Under the pieces are notes generated by a model. That model saw only the letters and a program-made list of their open reading frames with translations. It was not told the DNA's origin and did no database searches. Positions 41,490-55,259 of a stretch of DNA of 64,000 nt are shown piece after piece. The position numbers were made by a program, and so were the translations under genes. Numbering within the stretch: position 1 is the stretch's first letter; every line of letters begins with the position of its first letter. Origin of the DNA: Corallium rubrum. Taxonomy: Eukaryota > Cnidaria > Anthozoa > Scleralcyonacea > Coralliidae. Where the stretch lies: NCBI GenBank assembly GCA_964035015.1, contig CAXIUP010000186.1:62001-126000 (forward strand), written 5' to 3'.

Positions 41490-42987
41490 AGACATTTGCT
41501 ATTTTCCAGTCTTGTGGTAAAGTGCCAGTTCTAAGTGATTTATCAAATAGGATTGTTAATGATGGAGATATTTGTCGGGCAACTACTTAAAGAAACTGCC
41601 CGACAAATATCTCCATCATTAACAATCCTATTTAATAAATCACTTAGAACTGGCACTTTACCACAAGACTGGAAAATAGCAAATGTCGTTCCAGTGCATA
41701 AGAAAGGTGACAATGAACAAGCAGAAAATTACCGCCCTATCTCGCTACTAACCCTCATATCTAAAGTCTTGGAACGCTGCGTATTCCTCAATATTAAACA
41801 ACATGTTTTTTCCAAAATTAACCCTTGTCAACATGGTTTTACTCCGGGTAGATCTTGCGTTACACAACTAATCGAAGTTCTTGACAAGATTGGAAGTCAG
41901 TTAGATCTTGGGAAGCAGATAGATATGATCTATCTTGATATGTCAAAGGCATTTGACAAGGTTAGCCACAAACAACTTCTCAACCGTCTCCGTGATTTCG
42001 GCTTTGGAGGAAATTTTCTAGCGTGGTTCCAGTTGTACTTGAATAACCGTAGACAACAAACAACTGTTCTTGGTGCTACTTCTTTACACCAACAAGTAAC
42101 ATCTGGGGTACCACAAGGTTCTATCCTTGGGCCAGTACTGTTTCTGATATACGCCAACAACCTTTACTCATCTGTCACTAATTCCTCCATTGTAGCGTTT
42201 GCAGATGACACAAAAATCTTTAAAGAAATTCGACACGAGATGGACCCTATAAGTTTGCAACAAGATCTCTCAAACTTCCAAACACACTCTTCGAACGCTA
42301 ATCTACAACTGAACCCTCAAAAATGTAAAGTCCTCCATATCACCAGAAAGCATGCAAAAACTATCCATACCTACAGCCTGAATAACAACAACCTAGAGAC
42401 AACCAAGTGTGAACGCGACCTAGGTGTTCTGACAAATGACGATCTTACTTGGTCAAAACAAGTCTCAAACCAAACTGGTGCAGCTAACAAAATGTTAGGA
42501 CGTATACGAAGGTGCACACATAACATCCATAACTTCTCTATCCGGCATAAACTGTACTTTGCATTGGTTCACTCACACTTAGGATATGCTTCGCAAATCT
42601 TGTCTCCTCAATCCACTGAACTGATGAGAAAAGTCGAACACGTACAACGACGAGCCTCCAAATACATGCTCAATCTACCCTTTAACTGTGATATGATCTA
42701 TAAACAAAGGCTTCTGGCTTGCAAAATTCTTCCATTGTCATACTGGCACGAATACCTGGATATGCTGTTCTTTTACAAGATTAATCACGGTATAATCACC
42801 CTCGACAAACACGCTATTGCAACGCCACAAGCTAATAGAAATATACGATCATCGGACTCAAACTGTTACCTCCACCAAACCAAGAAATGCAAAACCTCTA
42901 CCTACCAAAAATATTATATCTGCCGGACAACAAGAACCTGGAACTCTCCCAAAAAGTCTCATTTGAAATCTCTATCACTCATAACTT
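41490..42987 (+). mobile_element. Non-LTR retrotransposon (LINE) with 5' inversion
   Basis: The first 91 bp (41491-41581) are the inverted complement of 41597-41688, separated by about 15 bp. This is the classic 5' inversion left by twin priming. The remainder encodes RT. The 3' end stops inside the coding region, without poly(A) or 3' UTR, and joins satellite sequence at CAGTTTATACC; about 17 bp of the monomer are missing across the insertion. No target duplication was seen. Confidence 0.88.
41595..42987 (+). pseudogene. LINE reverse transcriptase, truncated at both ends
   Basis: RT motifs in order: IANVVPVHKKGD, NYRPISLL, MIYLDMSKAFDKVSH, SGVPQGSILGPVLFL and the catalytic FADDTK, then a C-terminal region to about THNIHNFSIRHKLYFALV and RTWNSPKKSHLKSLSL. 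This arrangement fits CR1/L2/jockey-type LINEs. The endonuclease part is missing at the 5' end. The open frame continues past 42987 into satellite DNA, and those last 48 residues are not LINE protein. Confidence 0.92.
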
Positions 42988-45900
42988 CAGTTTATACCTT
43001 CATTCCCGTTTATAAGTGGAATGAGGTTTTTAAACAACGAGGGAATATGATATGTTTTTATTGTCGTAGTTTATACGCTTTATTCACGTATATAAGTCGA
43101 ATGAGGTTTTTAAAGAACGAGGCAATATGATGTGTTTTTATTGTCCTGGATTATCCGCTTTATTCGCATTTATAAGTCGATTGAGGTTTTTAAAGAACGA
43201 GGTAATATGATATGTTTCCATTGTGATAGTTTATACACTTCATTTACGTTTATAAGTGGAATGAGGTTTTTGAGGAACGAGGCAATATGATAGGTTTTTA
43301 TTGTGTTAGTTCATACGCTTCATTCACGTTTATAAGTGGAATGAGGTTTTTGAAGAACGAGGAATATTATGGGTTTGTATTGTCCCAGTTTATACCTTCA
43401 TTCCCGTTTATAAGTGGAATGAGGTTTTTAAACAACGAGGGAATATGATAAGTTTTTATTGTGTTAGTTCATACGCTTCATTCACGTTTATAAGTGGAAT
43501 GAGGTTTTTGAAGAACGAGGCAATATTATAGGTTTGTGTTGTCCCAGTTTATACCTTCATTCCCGTTTATAAGTGGAATGAGGTTTTTAAACAACGAGGG
43601 AATATGATAAGTTTTTATTGCGTTAGTTTATACGCTTCATTCACGTTTATAAGTGGAATGAGGTTTTTGAAGAACGAAGGAATATGATGTGTTTTTACTG
43701 TCCTAGTTTATCCGCTTTATTCACGTTTATAAGTCGAAAGAGGTTCTTATTGTCGTCATCTGGGCATCTATACTGTAATAACATATAGGTCTTAGGCAAT
43801 CAGATGATATGTTTTTATTGTCGTAGTTTAGACGGTTTATTCACGTTTATAAGTGGAATGAGGTTTTTGAAGAACGACGCAATATTATAGGTTTGTATTG
43901 TCCCAGTTTATACCTTCATTCCCGTTTATAAGTGGAATGAGGTTTTTAAACAACGAGGGAAGATGATAGGTTTTTATTGTGACAGTTTCTAGACTTTATT
44001 GGCGTTTATAAGTGGAATGAGGTTTTTAAAGAACGAGGCAATATGAAGTGTTTTTATTGTGTTAGTTCATACGCTTCATTCACGCTTATAAGTGGAATGA
44101 GGTTTTTGAAGAACGAGGCAATATGATGTGTTTTTGTGTAACTTTATACGCTTCATTTATGTTTATAAGTCGATTGAGGTTTTTAAAGAACGAGGCAATA
44201 TTCTATGTTTTTATTGTCGTAGTTTATACGGGTTTTTCGCGTTTATAAGTCGAATGAGGTGTTTAAAGAACAAGTCAGTGTGATATGTTTTTATTGTGCT
44301 AGTTTATTCGCTTTATTCACGTTTATAAGTGGAATGAGGTTTTTAAAGAACGAGGCAATATGATATGTTTTTATTGTGTTAGTTTATACGCTTCATTCAC
44401 GTTTATAAGTGGAATGAGGTTTTTGAAGAACGAGGCAATTATTACAGGTTTTTATTGTCCCAGTTTATACCTGCATTCCCGTTTATAAGTGGAATGAGGT
44501 TTTTAAACAACGAGAGAATATGATAAGTTTTTATTGTGTCAGTTTCTAGACTTTATTGGCGTTTATAAGTCGAATGAGGTTTTTAGAGAACGACGCAATA
44601 CGATATGTTTTTACTGTCGCAGTTTATACATTTTATTCACGTTTATAAGTCGAATGAGGTTTTTAAAGAACGAGGCAATATGATATGTTTTCATTGTGAT
44701 AGTTTATACACTTCATTACGTTTATAAGTGGAATGCGGTTTTTGAGGAACGAATCAATATGATATGTTTTTATTGTCCCAGTTTATCCGCTTTATTCGCG
44801 TTTATAAGTGGATTGAGGTTTTTAAAGAACGAGGCAATATGATATGTTTTTATTGTGTTACTTTATGCGCTTCATTTATGTTTATAAGTGGAATCAGGTT
44901 TTTGAAGAACGAGGCAATATGATATGTTTTTATTGTCCCAGTTTATTCGCGTTTATAAGTCGATTCAGGTTTTTAAAGAACGAGGCAATATTCTATGTTT
45001 TTATTGACGTAGTTTTTACGTTTTTTTCACGTTTATAAGTTGAATGAAGTTTTTAAAGAACGAGGCAATATGATATGTTTTTACTGTGCTAGTTTATACG
45101 CTTCATTGACGTTTATAAGTGGAATGAGATTTTTAAAGAGCGAGGCAATATGATATGTTTTTATTGTCGTAGTTTATACACTTTATTCACTTTATTCACG
45201 TTTGTAAGTCGAATGAGGTTTTTAAAGAACGAGGCAATATGATATGTTTTCATTGTGCTAGTTTATACACTTTATTTACGTCTATAAGTGGAATGAGGTT
45301 TTTGAGGAACGAGGCAATATGATATGTTTTTATTGTGTTAGTTCATACGCTTCATTCACGTTTATAAGTGGAATGAGGTTTTTGAAGAATGAGGAATATT
45401 ATGGGTTTGTATTGTCCCAGTTTATACCTTCATTCCCGTTTATAAGTGGAATGAGGTTTTTAAACAACGAGGGAATATGATAAGTTTTTATTGTGTTAGT
45501 TCATACGCTTCATTCACGTTTATAAGTGGAATGAGGTTTTTGAAGAACGAGGCAATATTATAGGTTTGTGTTGTCCCAGTTTATACCTTCATTCCCGTTT
45601 ATAAGTGGAATGAGGTTTTTAAACAACGAGGGAATATGATAAGTTTTTATTGCTTAGTTTATACGCTTCATTCACGTTTATAAGTGGAATGAGGTTTTTG
45701 AAGAACGAAGGAATATGATGTGTTTTTACTGTCCTAGTTTATCCGCTTTATTCACGTTTATAAGTCGAAAGAGGTTCTTATTGTCGTCATCTGGGCATCT
45801 ATACTGTAATAACATATAGGTCTTAGGCAATCAGATGATATGTTTTTATTGTCGTAGTTTAGACGGTTTATTCACGTTTATAAGTGGAATGAGGTTTTTG

Positions 45901-48900
45901 AAGAACGACGCAATATTATAGGTTTGTATTGTCCCAGTTTATACCTTCATTCCCGTTTATAAGTGGAATGAGGTTTTTAAACAACGAGGGAAGATGATAG
46001 GTTTTTATTGTGACAGTTTCTAGACTTTATTGGCGTTTATAAGTGGAATGAGGTTTTTAAAGAACGAGGCAATATGATATGTTTTTATTGTCGTAGTTTA
46101 TACGCTTTATTCACGTTTATAAGTCGAATGAGGTTTTTAAAGAACGAGGCAATATGAAGTGTTTTTATTGTGTTAGTTCATACGCTTCATTCACGCTTAT
46201 AAGTGGAATGAGGTTTTTGAAGAACGAGGCAATATGATATGTTTTTATTGTCGTAGTTTATACGGGTTTTTCGCGTTTATAAGTCGAATGAGGTTTTTAA
46301 AGAACAAGTCAGTGTGATATGTTTTTATTGTGCTAGTTTATTCGCTTTATTCACGTTTATAAGTGGAATGAGGTTTTTAAAGAACGAGGCAATATGATAT
46401 GTTTTTATTGTGTTAGTTTATACGCTTCATTCACGTTTATAAGTGGAATGAGGTTTTTGAAGAACGAGGCAATTATTACAGGTTTTTATTGTCCCAGTTT
46501 ATACCTTCATTCCCGTTTATAAGTGGAATGAGGTTTTTAAACAACGAGAGAATATGATAAGTTTTTATTGTGCCAGTTTCTAGACTTTATTGGCGTTTAT
46601 AAGTCGAATGAGGTTTTTAGAGAACGACGCAATACGATATGTTTTTACTGTCGCAGTTTATACATTTTATTCACGTTTATAAGTCGAATGAGGTTTTTAA
46701 AGAACGAGGCAATATGATATGTTTTCATTGTGATAGTTTATACACTTCATTACGTTTATAAGTGGAATGCGGTTTTTGAGGAACGAATCAATATGATATG
46801 TTTTTATTGTCCCAGTTTATCCGCTTTATTCGCGTTTATAATTCGATTGAGGTTTCTAGAGAACGAGGCAATATGATATGTTTTTATTGTGTTACTTTAT
46901 GCGCTTCATTTATGTTTATAAGTGGAATCAGGTTTTTGAAGAACGAGGCAATATGATATGTTTTTATTGTCCCAGTTTATTCGCGTTTATAAGTCGATTC
47001 AGGTTTTTAAAGAACGAGGCAATATTCTATGTTTTTATTGACGTAGTTTTTACGTTTTTTTCACGTTTATAAGTTGAATGAAGTTTTTAAAGAACGAGGC
47101 AATATGATATGTTTTTACTGTGCTAGTTTATACGCTTCATTGACGTTTATAAGTGGAATGAGATTTTTAAAGAGCGAGGCAATATGATATGTTTTTATTG
47201 TCGTAGTTTATACACTTTATTCACTTTATTCACGTTTGTAAGTCGAATGAGGTTTTTAAAGAACGAGGCAATATGATATGTTTTCATTGTGCTAGTTTAT
47301 ACACTTTATTTACGTCTATAAGTGGAATGAGGTTTTTGAGGAACGCGGGAATATGATATGTTTATATTGTCCCAGTTTATCCGCTTTATTCGCGTTTATA
47401 AGTCGATTGAGGTTTTTAAAGCACGATGCAATATTCTATGTTTTTATTGTCCTAGTTTATACGCTTTACTCACGTTTATAAGTCGAAAGAGGTTCTTATT
47501 TTCGTCATCTGTGCATGTATACTGTAATAACATATAGTTCTTAGGCAAATCAGATGATATGTTTTTATTGTCCTAGTTTAGGCGGTTTATTCACGTTTAT
47601 AAGTGGAATGAGGTTTTTGAAGAACGAGGCAATATTATAGGTTTGTATTGTCCCAATTTATACCTTCATTTCCGTTTATAAGTGGAATGAGGTTTTTAAA
47701 CAACGAGGGAATATGATAAGTTTTTATTGTGCCAGTTTGTAGACTTTATTGGCGCTTATAATCGAATGAGGTTTTTAAAGAACGAGGCAATATGATGTTT
47801 TTATTGTCGTAGTTTATACGGTTTTTTCACGTTTATAAGTCGAATGAGGTTTTTAAAGAACGAGGCAACATGATATGTTTTTATTGTGCTACTTGATACG
47901 CTTCATTCACGTTTATAAGTGGAATGAGGTTTTTGAAGAACGAGGCAATATTCTCTGTTTTTATTGTCCTAGTTTATACGCTTTAGTCACGTTTATAAGT
48001 CGAAAGAGGTTCTTATTGTCGTCATCCGCGCATCTATACTGTAATAACATATAGTTCTTAGGCAATCAGATGATATGTTTTTATTGTCGTAGTTTAGACG
48101 TTTTAGTCACGTTTATAAGTGGAATGAGGTTTTTGAAGAACGAGACAATATTATAGGTTTGTATTGTCCCAGTTTATACCTTCATTCCCGTTTATAAGTG
48201 GAATGAGGTGTTTAAACAACGAGGGAATATGATAAGTTTTTATTGTGCCACTTTGTAGACTTTATTGGCGTTGATAAGTCGAATGAGGTTTTTAAAGAAC
48301 GAGGCAATATGATGTTTTTATTGTCGTAGTTTATAGGCGCACGGTTTTTCACGTTTATAAGTCGAATGAGGTTTTTAAAGAACGAGGCAACATGATATGT
48401 TTTTATTGTGCTAGTTTATACGCTTTATTCACGTTTATAAGTGGAATGAGGTTTTTACAGAACACAGCAATATGATATGTTTTTATTGTGTTAGTTTGAG
48501 GTTTTTGAAGAACGAGGCAATATGATATGTTTTTATTGTCCCAGTTTATCCGCTTTATTCGCGTTTATAAGGCGATTGAGGTTTTTAAAGAACGAGGCAA
48601 TATTCTATGTTTTTATTGTCGTAGTTTATACGCTTTATTCACGTTTATAAGTCGAAAGAGGTTCTTATTATCGTCATCTGTGCATCTATACTGTAATAAC
48701 ATATAGTTCTTAGGCAATCAGATGATATGTTTTTATTGTCGTAGTTTAGACGGTTTATTCACGTTTATAAGTGGAATTAGGTTTTTGAAGAGCCAGGCAA
48801 TATTATAGGTTTGTACTGTCCCAGTTTATACCTTCATTCCCGTTTATACCTTCATTCCCGTTTATAAGTGGAATGAGGTTTTTAAAAAACGAGGGAATAT

Positions 48901-49071
48901 GAAAAGTTTTAATTGTGCCAGTTTGTAGACTTTATTGGCGTTTATAAGTCGAATGAAGTTTTTAAAGAACGAGGCAACATGATATGTTTTTATTCTGCTA
49001 GTTTATACGCTTTATTCACGTTTATAAGTTGAATGAGGTTTTTAAAGAACGAGGCAATATGATGTTTTTAA
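42988..49071. repeat. 80-bp satellite array with 2-kb higher-order repeat
   Basis: The monomer variant GCGCTTCATTTATGTTTATA near 44870 recurs at 46905, 51643 and 53747, marking four copies of a 2.0-2.1-kb unit starting near 43970, 46005, 50665 and 52765. The second and fourth are followed by a unique tail and then the 1.59-kb element. Confidence 0.93.
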
Positions 49072-50657
49072 TGACAATTTTTAGCACTAAAAATTAGAGT
49101 TAATGGACGATACTGGCCGCACTAGTCCTAAGGGTATGAGCTACTCGTCATAAAAAAAACAGTTCTTTGTCTACACGACAATATAGCCCTAAACGGGACA
49201 ACTGTCTAAACAAAGAAAGACTCTGTCACAGACTTTCATTATTGCTTGCCAAACCCGTAGGCTACTACGCCCAGTATCGTTAATTATTCTTCAGATACTC
49301 TGTGACTGTTTGATTCATGCACAAATAACAATGGTGCTATAGTAAAATATATTGGCATAAACCTTAGTAAAATTCATATTTCAATATCATTCCTACTTGG
49401 ACCGCAAGCAGTAAAGACTGAAAAACCCACTCGCCTCCCCAAAACATAAGCAATAGCCTTTTTCACCAATTGTTGGGCTACTTTTAATGATATTGTGTTA
49501 TGTGATATTTTAATATGGTTACTGTAATTACTGTATATGGTCTCTTAGCTTAATAAATAGGATGTTATACCTATATACTGGACGATTTAAACTATTCTGC
49601 AACCTAAAGATATGCATGCAATCACCGGCGACTTGGAACTTTTGCAATCGTTCACGACCGTGCTTACCAGAACTGCTGCTCCTTGACGTTTATAGTTATG
49701 AACAATTAGAGATGTGACGAAAGCAACAATGTTAGACGAAATGTTGTATCAATACATAAAAAATGTTAATGAATTAAATTGAATTATGAAATAAAAACGT
49801 AGTGTCTTAGGCAATTGCTCTAGTATGAGGTCGCAATTTTACCATAGACCTCACGTTTTCTCTACGGAATTTGGCAATCTGGCCTAGAGCCAATTTAACT
49901 TAAAAAATCGCTCTGATTTCTGCATACGAGTATATGTCCTGAGGCAGATCAAGGGTCCAACTCGGAGTATATGTCCTGCAGGGCAGACTAGGATCCAATT
50001 CCATTAAGTATATGTTCTAGTCGCCTTTCAGGATCCAGCTCAAATCCACGCGGTGAAAGTATATGTCTTGAGCAGATTAGGACCCAGCTAAAATCAGCAT
50101 TTGTCTTAATCGCCTTTCTCAAGATCAAGCTTTCAATTACGAGTATCTGCCCTTGGAATCACTCAGGACCCAGCTCATCGCAGATAAACAAAAATATATA
50201 GAGAAATTACCCCACACTTCCATAACCCCACAAAACCATTGCCTTATTTACTGTGTCAGTATCAATCTTAGCAGTATTTGGTAGTTGAGGACATTAAATG
50301 ACAATTTTTAGCACTAAAAATTAGAGTTAATGGACGATACTGGCCGTAAGCTATATGAGCTATTCGTCATAAAAAGCCAGTTCTTTGTCTACACGACAAT
50401 ATAGCCCTAAATGGGACAACTGTCTAAACAAAGAAAGACTATCACAGACTTTCATTATTGCTTGCCAAACCCGTAGGCTACTACGCCCAGTATCGTTAAT
50501 TATTCTTCAGATACTCTCTGACTGTTTGATTCATTCGCAAATAACAATGGTGCTATAGTAAAATATATTGGCATAAACCCTAGTAAAATTCATATTTCAA
50601 GAACATTCCTACTTGGACCGCAAGCAGTAAGGACTGAAAAATCCACCCAACTCCCCA
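49072..50657. mobile_element. 1.59-kb element with terminal direct repeats, copy 1
   Basis: Direct repeats start TGACAATTTTTAGCACTAAA and end CTCCCCA (49072-49441 and 50299-50657; 370 and 359 bp), enclosing 857 bp. TG...CA ends and small size suggest a TRIM-like non-autonomous LTR element, but no target duplication, primer-binding site or polypurine tract is clear. The interior (49925-50185) holds five or six diverged repeats of about 55 bp containing GAGTATATGTCCTG and GGATCCARCTC. It sits inside the satellite and was copied with it. Confidence 0.75.
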
Positions 50658-53600
50658 ATATGTTTTTATTGTGCCAGTTTCTAGACTTTATTGGCGTTTA
50701 TAAGTGGAATGAGGTTTTTAAAGAACGAGGCAATATGATATGTTTTTATTGTCGTAGTTTATACGCTTTATTCACGTTTATAAGTCGAATGAGGTTTTTA
50801 AAGAACGAGGCAATATGAAGTGTTTTTATTGTGTTAGTTCATACGCTTCATTCACGCTTATAAGTGGAATGAGATTTTTGAAGAACGAGGCAATATGATG
50901 TGTTTTTGTGTAACTTTATACGCTTCATTTATGTTTATAAGTCGATTGAGGTTTTTAAAGAACGAGGCAATATTCTATGTTTTTATTGTCGTAGTTTATA
51001 CGGATTTTTCGCGTTTATAAGTCGAATGAGGTTTTTAAAGAACAAGTCAGTGTGATATGTTTTTATTGTGCTAGTTTATTCGCTTTATTCACGTTTATAA
51101 GTGGAATGAGGTTTTTAAAGAACGAGGCAATATGATATGTTTTTATTGTGTTAGTTTATACGCTTCATTCACGTTTATAAGTGGAATGAGGTTTTTGAAG
51201 AACGAGGCAATTATTACAGGTTTTTATTGTCCCAGTTTATACCTTCATTCCCGTTTATAAGTGGAATGAGGTTTTTAAACAACGAGAGAATATGATAAGT
51301 TTTTATTGTGCCAGTTTCTAGACTTTATTGGCGTTTATAAGTCGAATGAGGTTTTTAGAGAACGACGCAATACGATATGTTTTTACTGTCGCAGTTTATA
51401 CATTTTATTCACGTTTATAAGTCGAATGAGGTTTTTAAAGAACGAGGCAATATGATATGTTTTCATTGTGATAGTTTATACACTTCATTACGTTTATAAG
51501 TGGAATGCGGTTTTTGAGGAACGAATCAATATGATATGTTTTTATTGTCCCAGTTTATCCGCTTTATTCGCGTTTATAATTCGATTGAGGTTTCTAGAGA
51601 ACGAGGCAATATGATATGTTTTTATTGTGTTACTTTATGCGCTTCATTTATGTTTATAAGTGGAATCAGGTTTTTGAAGAACGAGGCAATATGATATGTT
51701 TTTATTGTCCCAGTTTATTCGCGTTTATAAGTCGATTCAGGTTTTTAAAGAACGAGGCAATATTCTATGTTTTTATTGACGTAGTTTGTTTCACGTTTAT
51801 AAGTTGAATGAAGTTTTTAAAGAACGAGGCAATATGATATGTTTTTACTGTGCTAGTTTATACGCTTCATTGACGTTTATAAGTGGAATGAGATTTTTAA
51901 AGAGCGAGGCAATATGATATGTTTTTATTGTCGTAGTTTATACACTTTATTCACTTTATTCACGTTTGTAAGTCGAATGAGGTTTTTAAAGAACGAGGCA
52001 ATATGATATGTTTTCATTGTGCTAGTTTATACACTTTATTTACGTCTATAAGTGGAATGAGGTTTTTGAGGAACGAGGCAATATGATATGTTTTTATTGT
52101 GTTAGTTCATACGCTTCATTCACGTTTATAAGTGGAATGAGGTTTTTGAAGAACGAGGAATATTATGGGTTTGTATTGTCCCAGTTTATACCTTCATTCC
52201 CGTTTATAAGTGGAATGAGGTTTTTAAACAACGAGGGAATATGATAAGTTTTTATTGTGTTAGTTCATACGCTTCATTCACGTTTATAAGTGGAATGAGG
52301 TTTTTGAAGAACGAGGCAATATTATAGGTTTGTGTTGTCCCAGTTTATACCTTCATTCCCGTTTATAAGTGGAATGAGGTTTTTAAACAACGAGGGAATA
52401 TGATAAGTTTTTATTGCGTTAGTTTATACGCTTCATTCACGTTTATAAGTGGAATGAGGTTTTTGAAGAACGAAGGAATATGATGTGTTTTTACTGTCCT
52501 AGTTTATCCGCTTTATTCACGTTTATAAGTCGAAAGAGGCTCTTATTGTCGTCATCTGGGCATCTATACTGTAATAACATATAGGTCTTAGGCAATCAGA
52601 TGATATGTTTTTATTGTCGTAGTTTAGACGGTTTATTCACGTTTATAAGTGGAATGAGGTTTTTGAAGAACGACGCAATATTATAGGTTTGTATTGTCCC
52701 AGTTTATACCTTCATTCCCGTTTATAAGTGGAATGAGGTTTTTAAACAACGAGGGAAGATGATAGGTTTTTATTGTGACAGTTTCTAGACTTTATTGGCG
52801 TTTATAAGTGGAATGAGGTTTTTAAAGAACGAGGCAATATGATATGTTTTTATTGTCGTAGTTTATACGCTTTATTCACGTTTATAAGTCGAATGAGGTT
52901 TTTAAAGAACGAGGCAATATGAAGTGTTTTTATTGTGTTAGTTCATACGCTTCATTCACGCTTATAAGTGGAATGAGGTTTTTGAAGAACGAGGCAATAT
53001 GATGTGTTTTTGTGTAACTTTATACGCTTCATTTATGTTTATAAGTCGATTGAGGTTTTTAAAGAACGAGGCAATATTCTATGTTTTTATTGTCGTAGTT
53101 TATACGGGTTTTTCGCGTTTATAAGTCGAATGAGGTGTTTAAAGAACAAGTCAGTGTGATATGTTTTTATTGTGCTAGTTTATTCGCTTTATTCACGTTT
53201 ATAAGTGGAATGAGGTTTTTAAAGAACGAGGCAATATGATATGTTTTTATTGTGTTAGTTTATACGCTTCATTCACGTTTATAAGTGGAATGAGGTTTTT
53301 GAAGAACGAGGCAATTATTACAGGTTTTTATTGTCCCAGTTTATACCTTCATTCCCGTTTATAAGTGGAATGAGGTTTTTAAACAACGAGAGAATATGAT
53401 AAGTTTTTATTGTGCCAGTTTCTAGACTTTATTGGCGTTTATAAGTCGAATGAGGTTTTTAGAGAACGACGCAATACGATATGTTTTTACTGTCGCAGTT
53501 TATACATTTTATTCACGTTTATAAGTCGAATGAGGTTTTTAAAGAACGAGGCAATATGATATGTTTTCATTGTGATAGTTTATACACTTCATTACGTTTA

Positions 53601-55259
53601 TAAGTGGAATGCGGTTTTTGAGGAACGAATCAATATGATATGTTTTTATTGTCCCAGTTTATCCGCTTTATTCGCGTTTATAATTCGATTGAGGTTTCTA
53701 GAGAACGAGGCAATATGATATGTTTTTATTGTGTTACTTTATGCGCTTCATTTATGTTTATAAGTGGAATCAGGTTTTTGAAGAACGAGGCAATATGATA
53801 TGTTTTTATTGTCCCAGTTTATTCGCGTTTATAAGTCGATTCAGGTTTTTAAAGAACGAGGCAATATTCTATGTTTTTATTGACGTAGTTTTTACGTTTT
53901 TTTCACGTTTATAAGTTGAATGAGGTTTTTAAACAACGAGGGAATATGATAAGTTTTTACTGTGCTAGTTTATACGCTTCATTGACGTTTATAAGTGGAA
54001 TGAGATTTTTAAAGAGCGAGGCAATATGATATGTTTTTATTGTCGTAGTTTATACACTTTATTCACTTTATTCACGTTTGTAAGTCGAATGAGGTTTTTA
54101 AAGAACGAGGCAATATGATATGTTTTCATTGTGCTAGTTTATACACTTTATTTACGTCTATAAGTGGAATGAGGTTTTTGAGGAACGCGGGAATATGATA
54201 TGTTTATATTGTCCCAGTTTATCCGCTTTATTCGCGTTTATAAGTCGATTGAGGTTTTTAAAGCACGATGCAATATTCTGTTTTTATTGTCCTAGTTTAT
54301 ACGCTTTACTCACGTTTATAAGTCGAAAGAGGTTCTTATTTTCGTCATCTGTGCATGTATACTGTAATAACATATAGTTCTTAGGCAAATCAGATGATAT
54401 GTTTTTATTGTCCTAGTTTAGGCGGTTTATTCACGTTTATAAGTGGAATGAGGTTTTTGAAGAACGAGGCAATATTATAGGTTTGTATTGTCCCAATTTA
54501 TACCTTCATTTCCGTTTATAAGTGGAATGAGGTTTTTAAACAACGAGGGAATATGATAAGTTTTTATTGTGCCAGTTTGTAGACTTTATTGGCGCTTATA
54601 ATCGAATGAGGTTTTTAAAGAACGAGGCAATATGATGTTTTTATTGTCGTAGTTTATACGGTTTTTTCACGTTTATAAGTCGAATGAGGTTTTTAAAGAA
54701 CGAGGCAACATGATATGTTTTTATTGTGCTACTTGATACGCTTCATTCACGTTTATAAGTGGAATGAGGTTTTTGAAGAACGAGGGAATATTCTCTGTTT
54801 TTATTGTCCTAGTTTATACGCTTTAGTCACGTTTATAAGTCGAAAGAGGTTCTTATTGTCGTCATCCGCGCATCTATACTGTAATAACATATAGTTCTTA
54901 GGCAATCAGATGATATGTTTTTATTGTCGTAGTTTAGACGGTTTATTCACGTTTATAAGTGGAATTAGGTTTTTGAAGAGCCAGGCAATATTATAGGTTT
55001 GTACTGTCCCAGTTTATACCTTCATTCCCGTTTATACCTTCATTCCCGTTTGTAAGTGGAATGAGGTTTTTAAAAAACGAGGGAATATGAAAAGTTTTAA
55101 TTGTGCCAGTTTGTAGACTTTATTGGCGTTTATAAGTCGAATGAAGTTTTTAAAGAACGAGGCAACATGATATGTTTTTATTCTGCTAGTTTATACGCTT
55201 TATTCACGTTTATAAGTTGAATGAGGTTTTTAAAGAACGAGGCAATATGATGTTTTTAA
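50658..55259. repeat. 80-bp satellite array, duplicated higher-order block
   Basis: Repeats the organisation of about 43970-49071. Relative to that block, about 660 bp present at 48060-48720 are missing after 54900; both sides of the gap carry the same CGTCATC...TTAGGCAATCAG monomer, as expected for unequal exchange. Confidence 0.92.

Noticed and set aside
43000-43130. C-terminal extension of the LINE ORF
   Set aside because: It is satellite sequence read in frame by chance after the LINE ends at about 42987.
44844-53914. Four near-identical ORFs of 63-64 codons (44844, 46878, 51616, 53720) and similar ones at 1110 and 56849
   Set aside because: They are read across 80-bp satellite monomers, whose length is not a multiple of three. 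Their identity reflects higher-order duplication, and there is no domain, splice site or codon bias.
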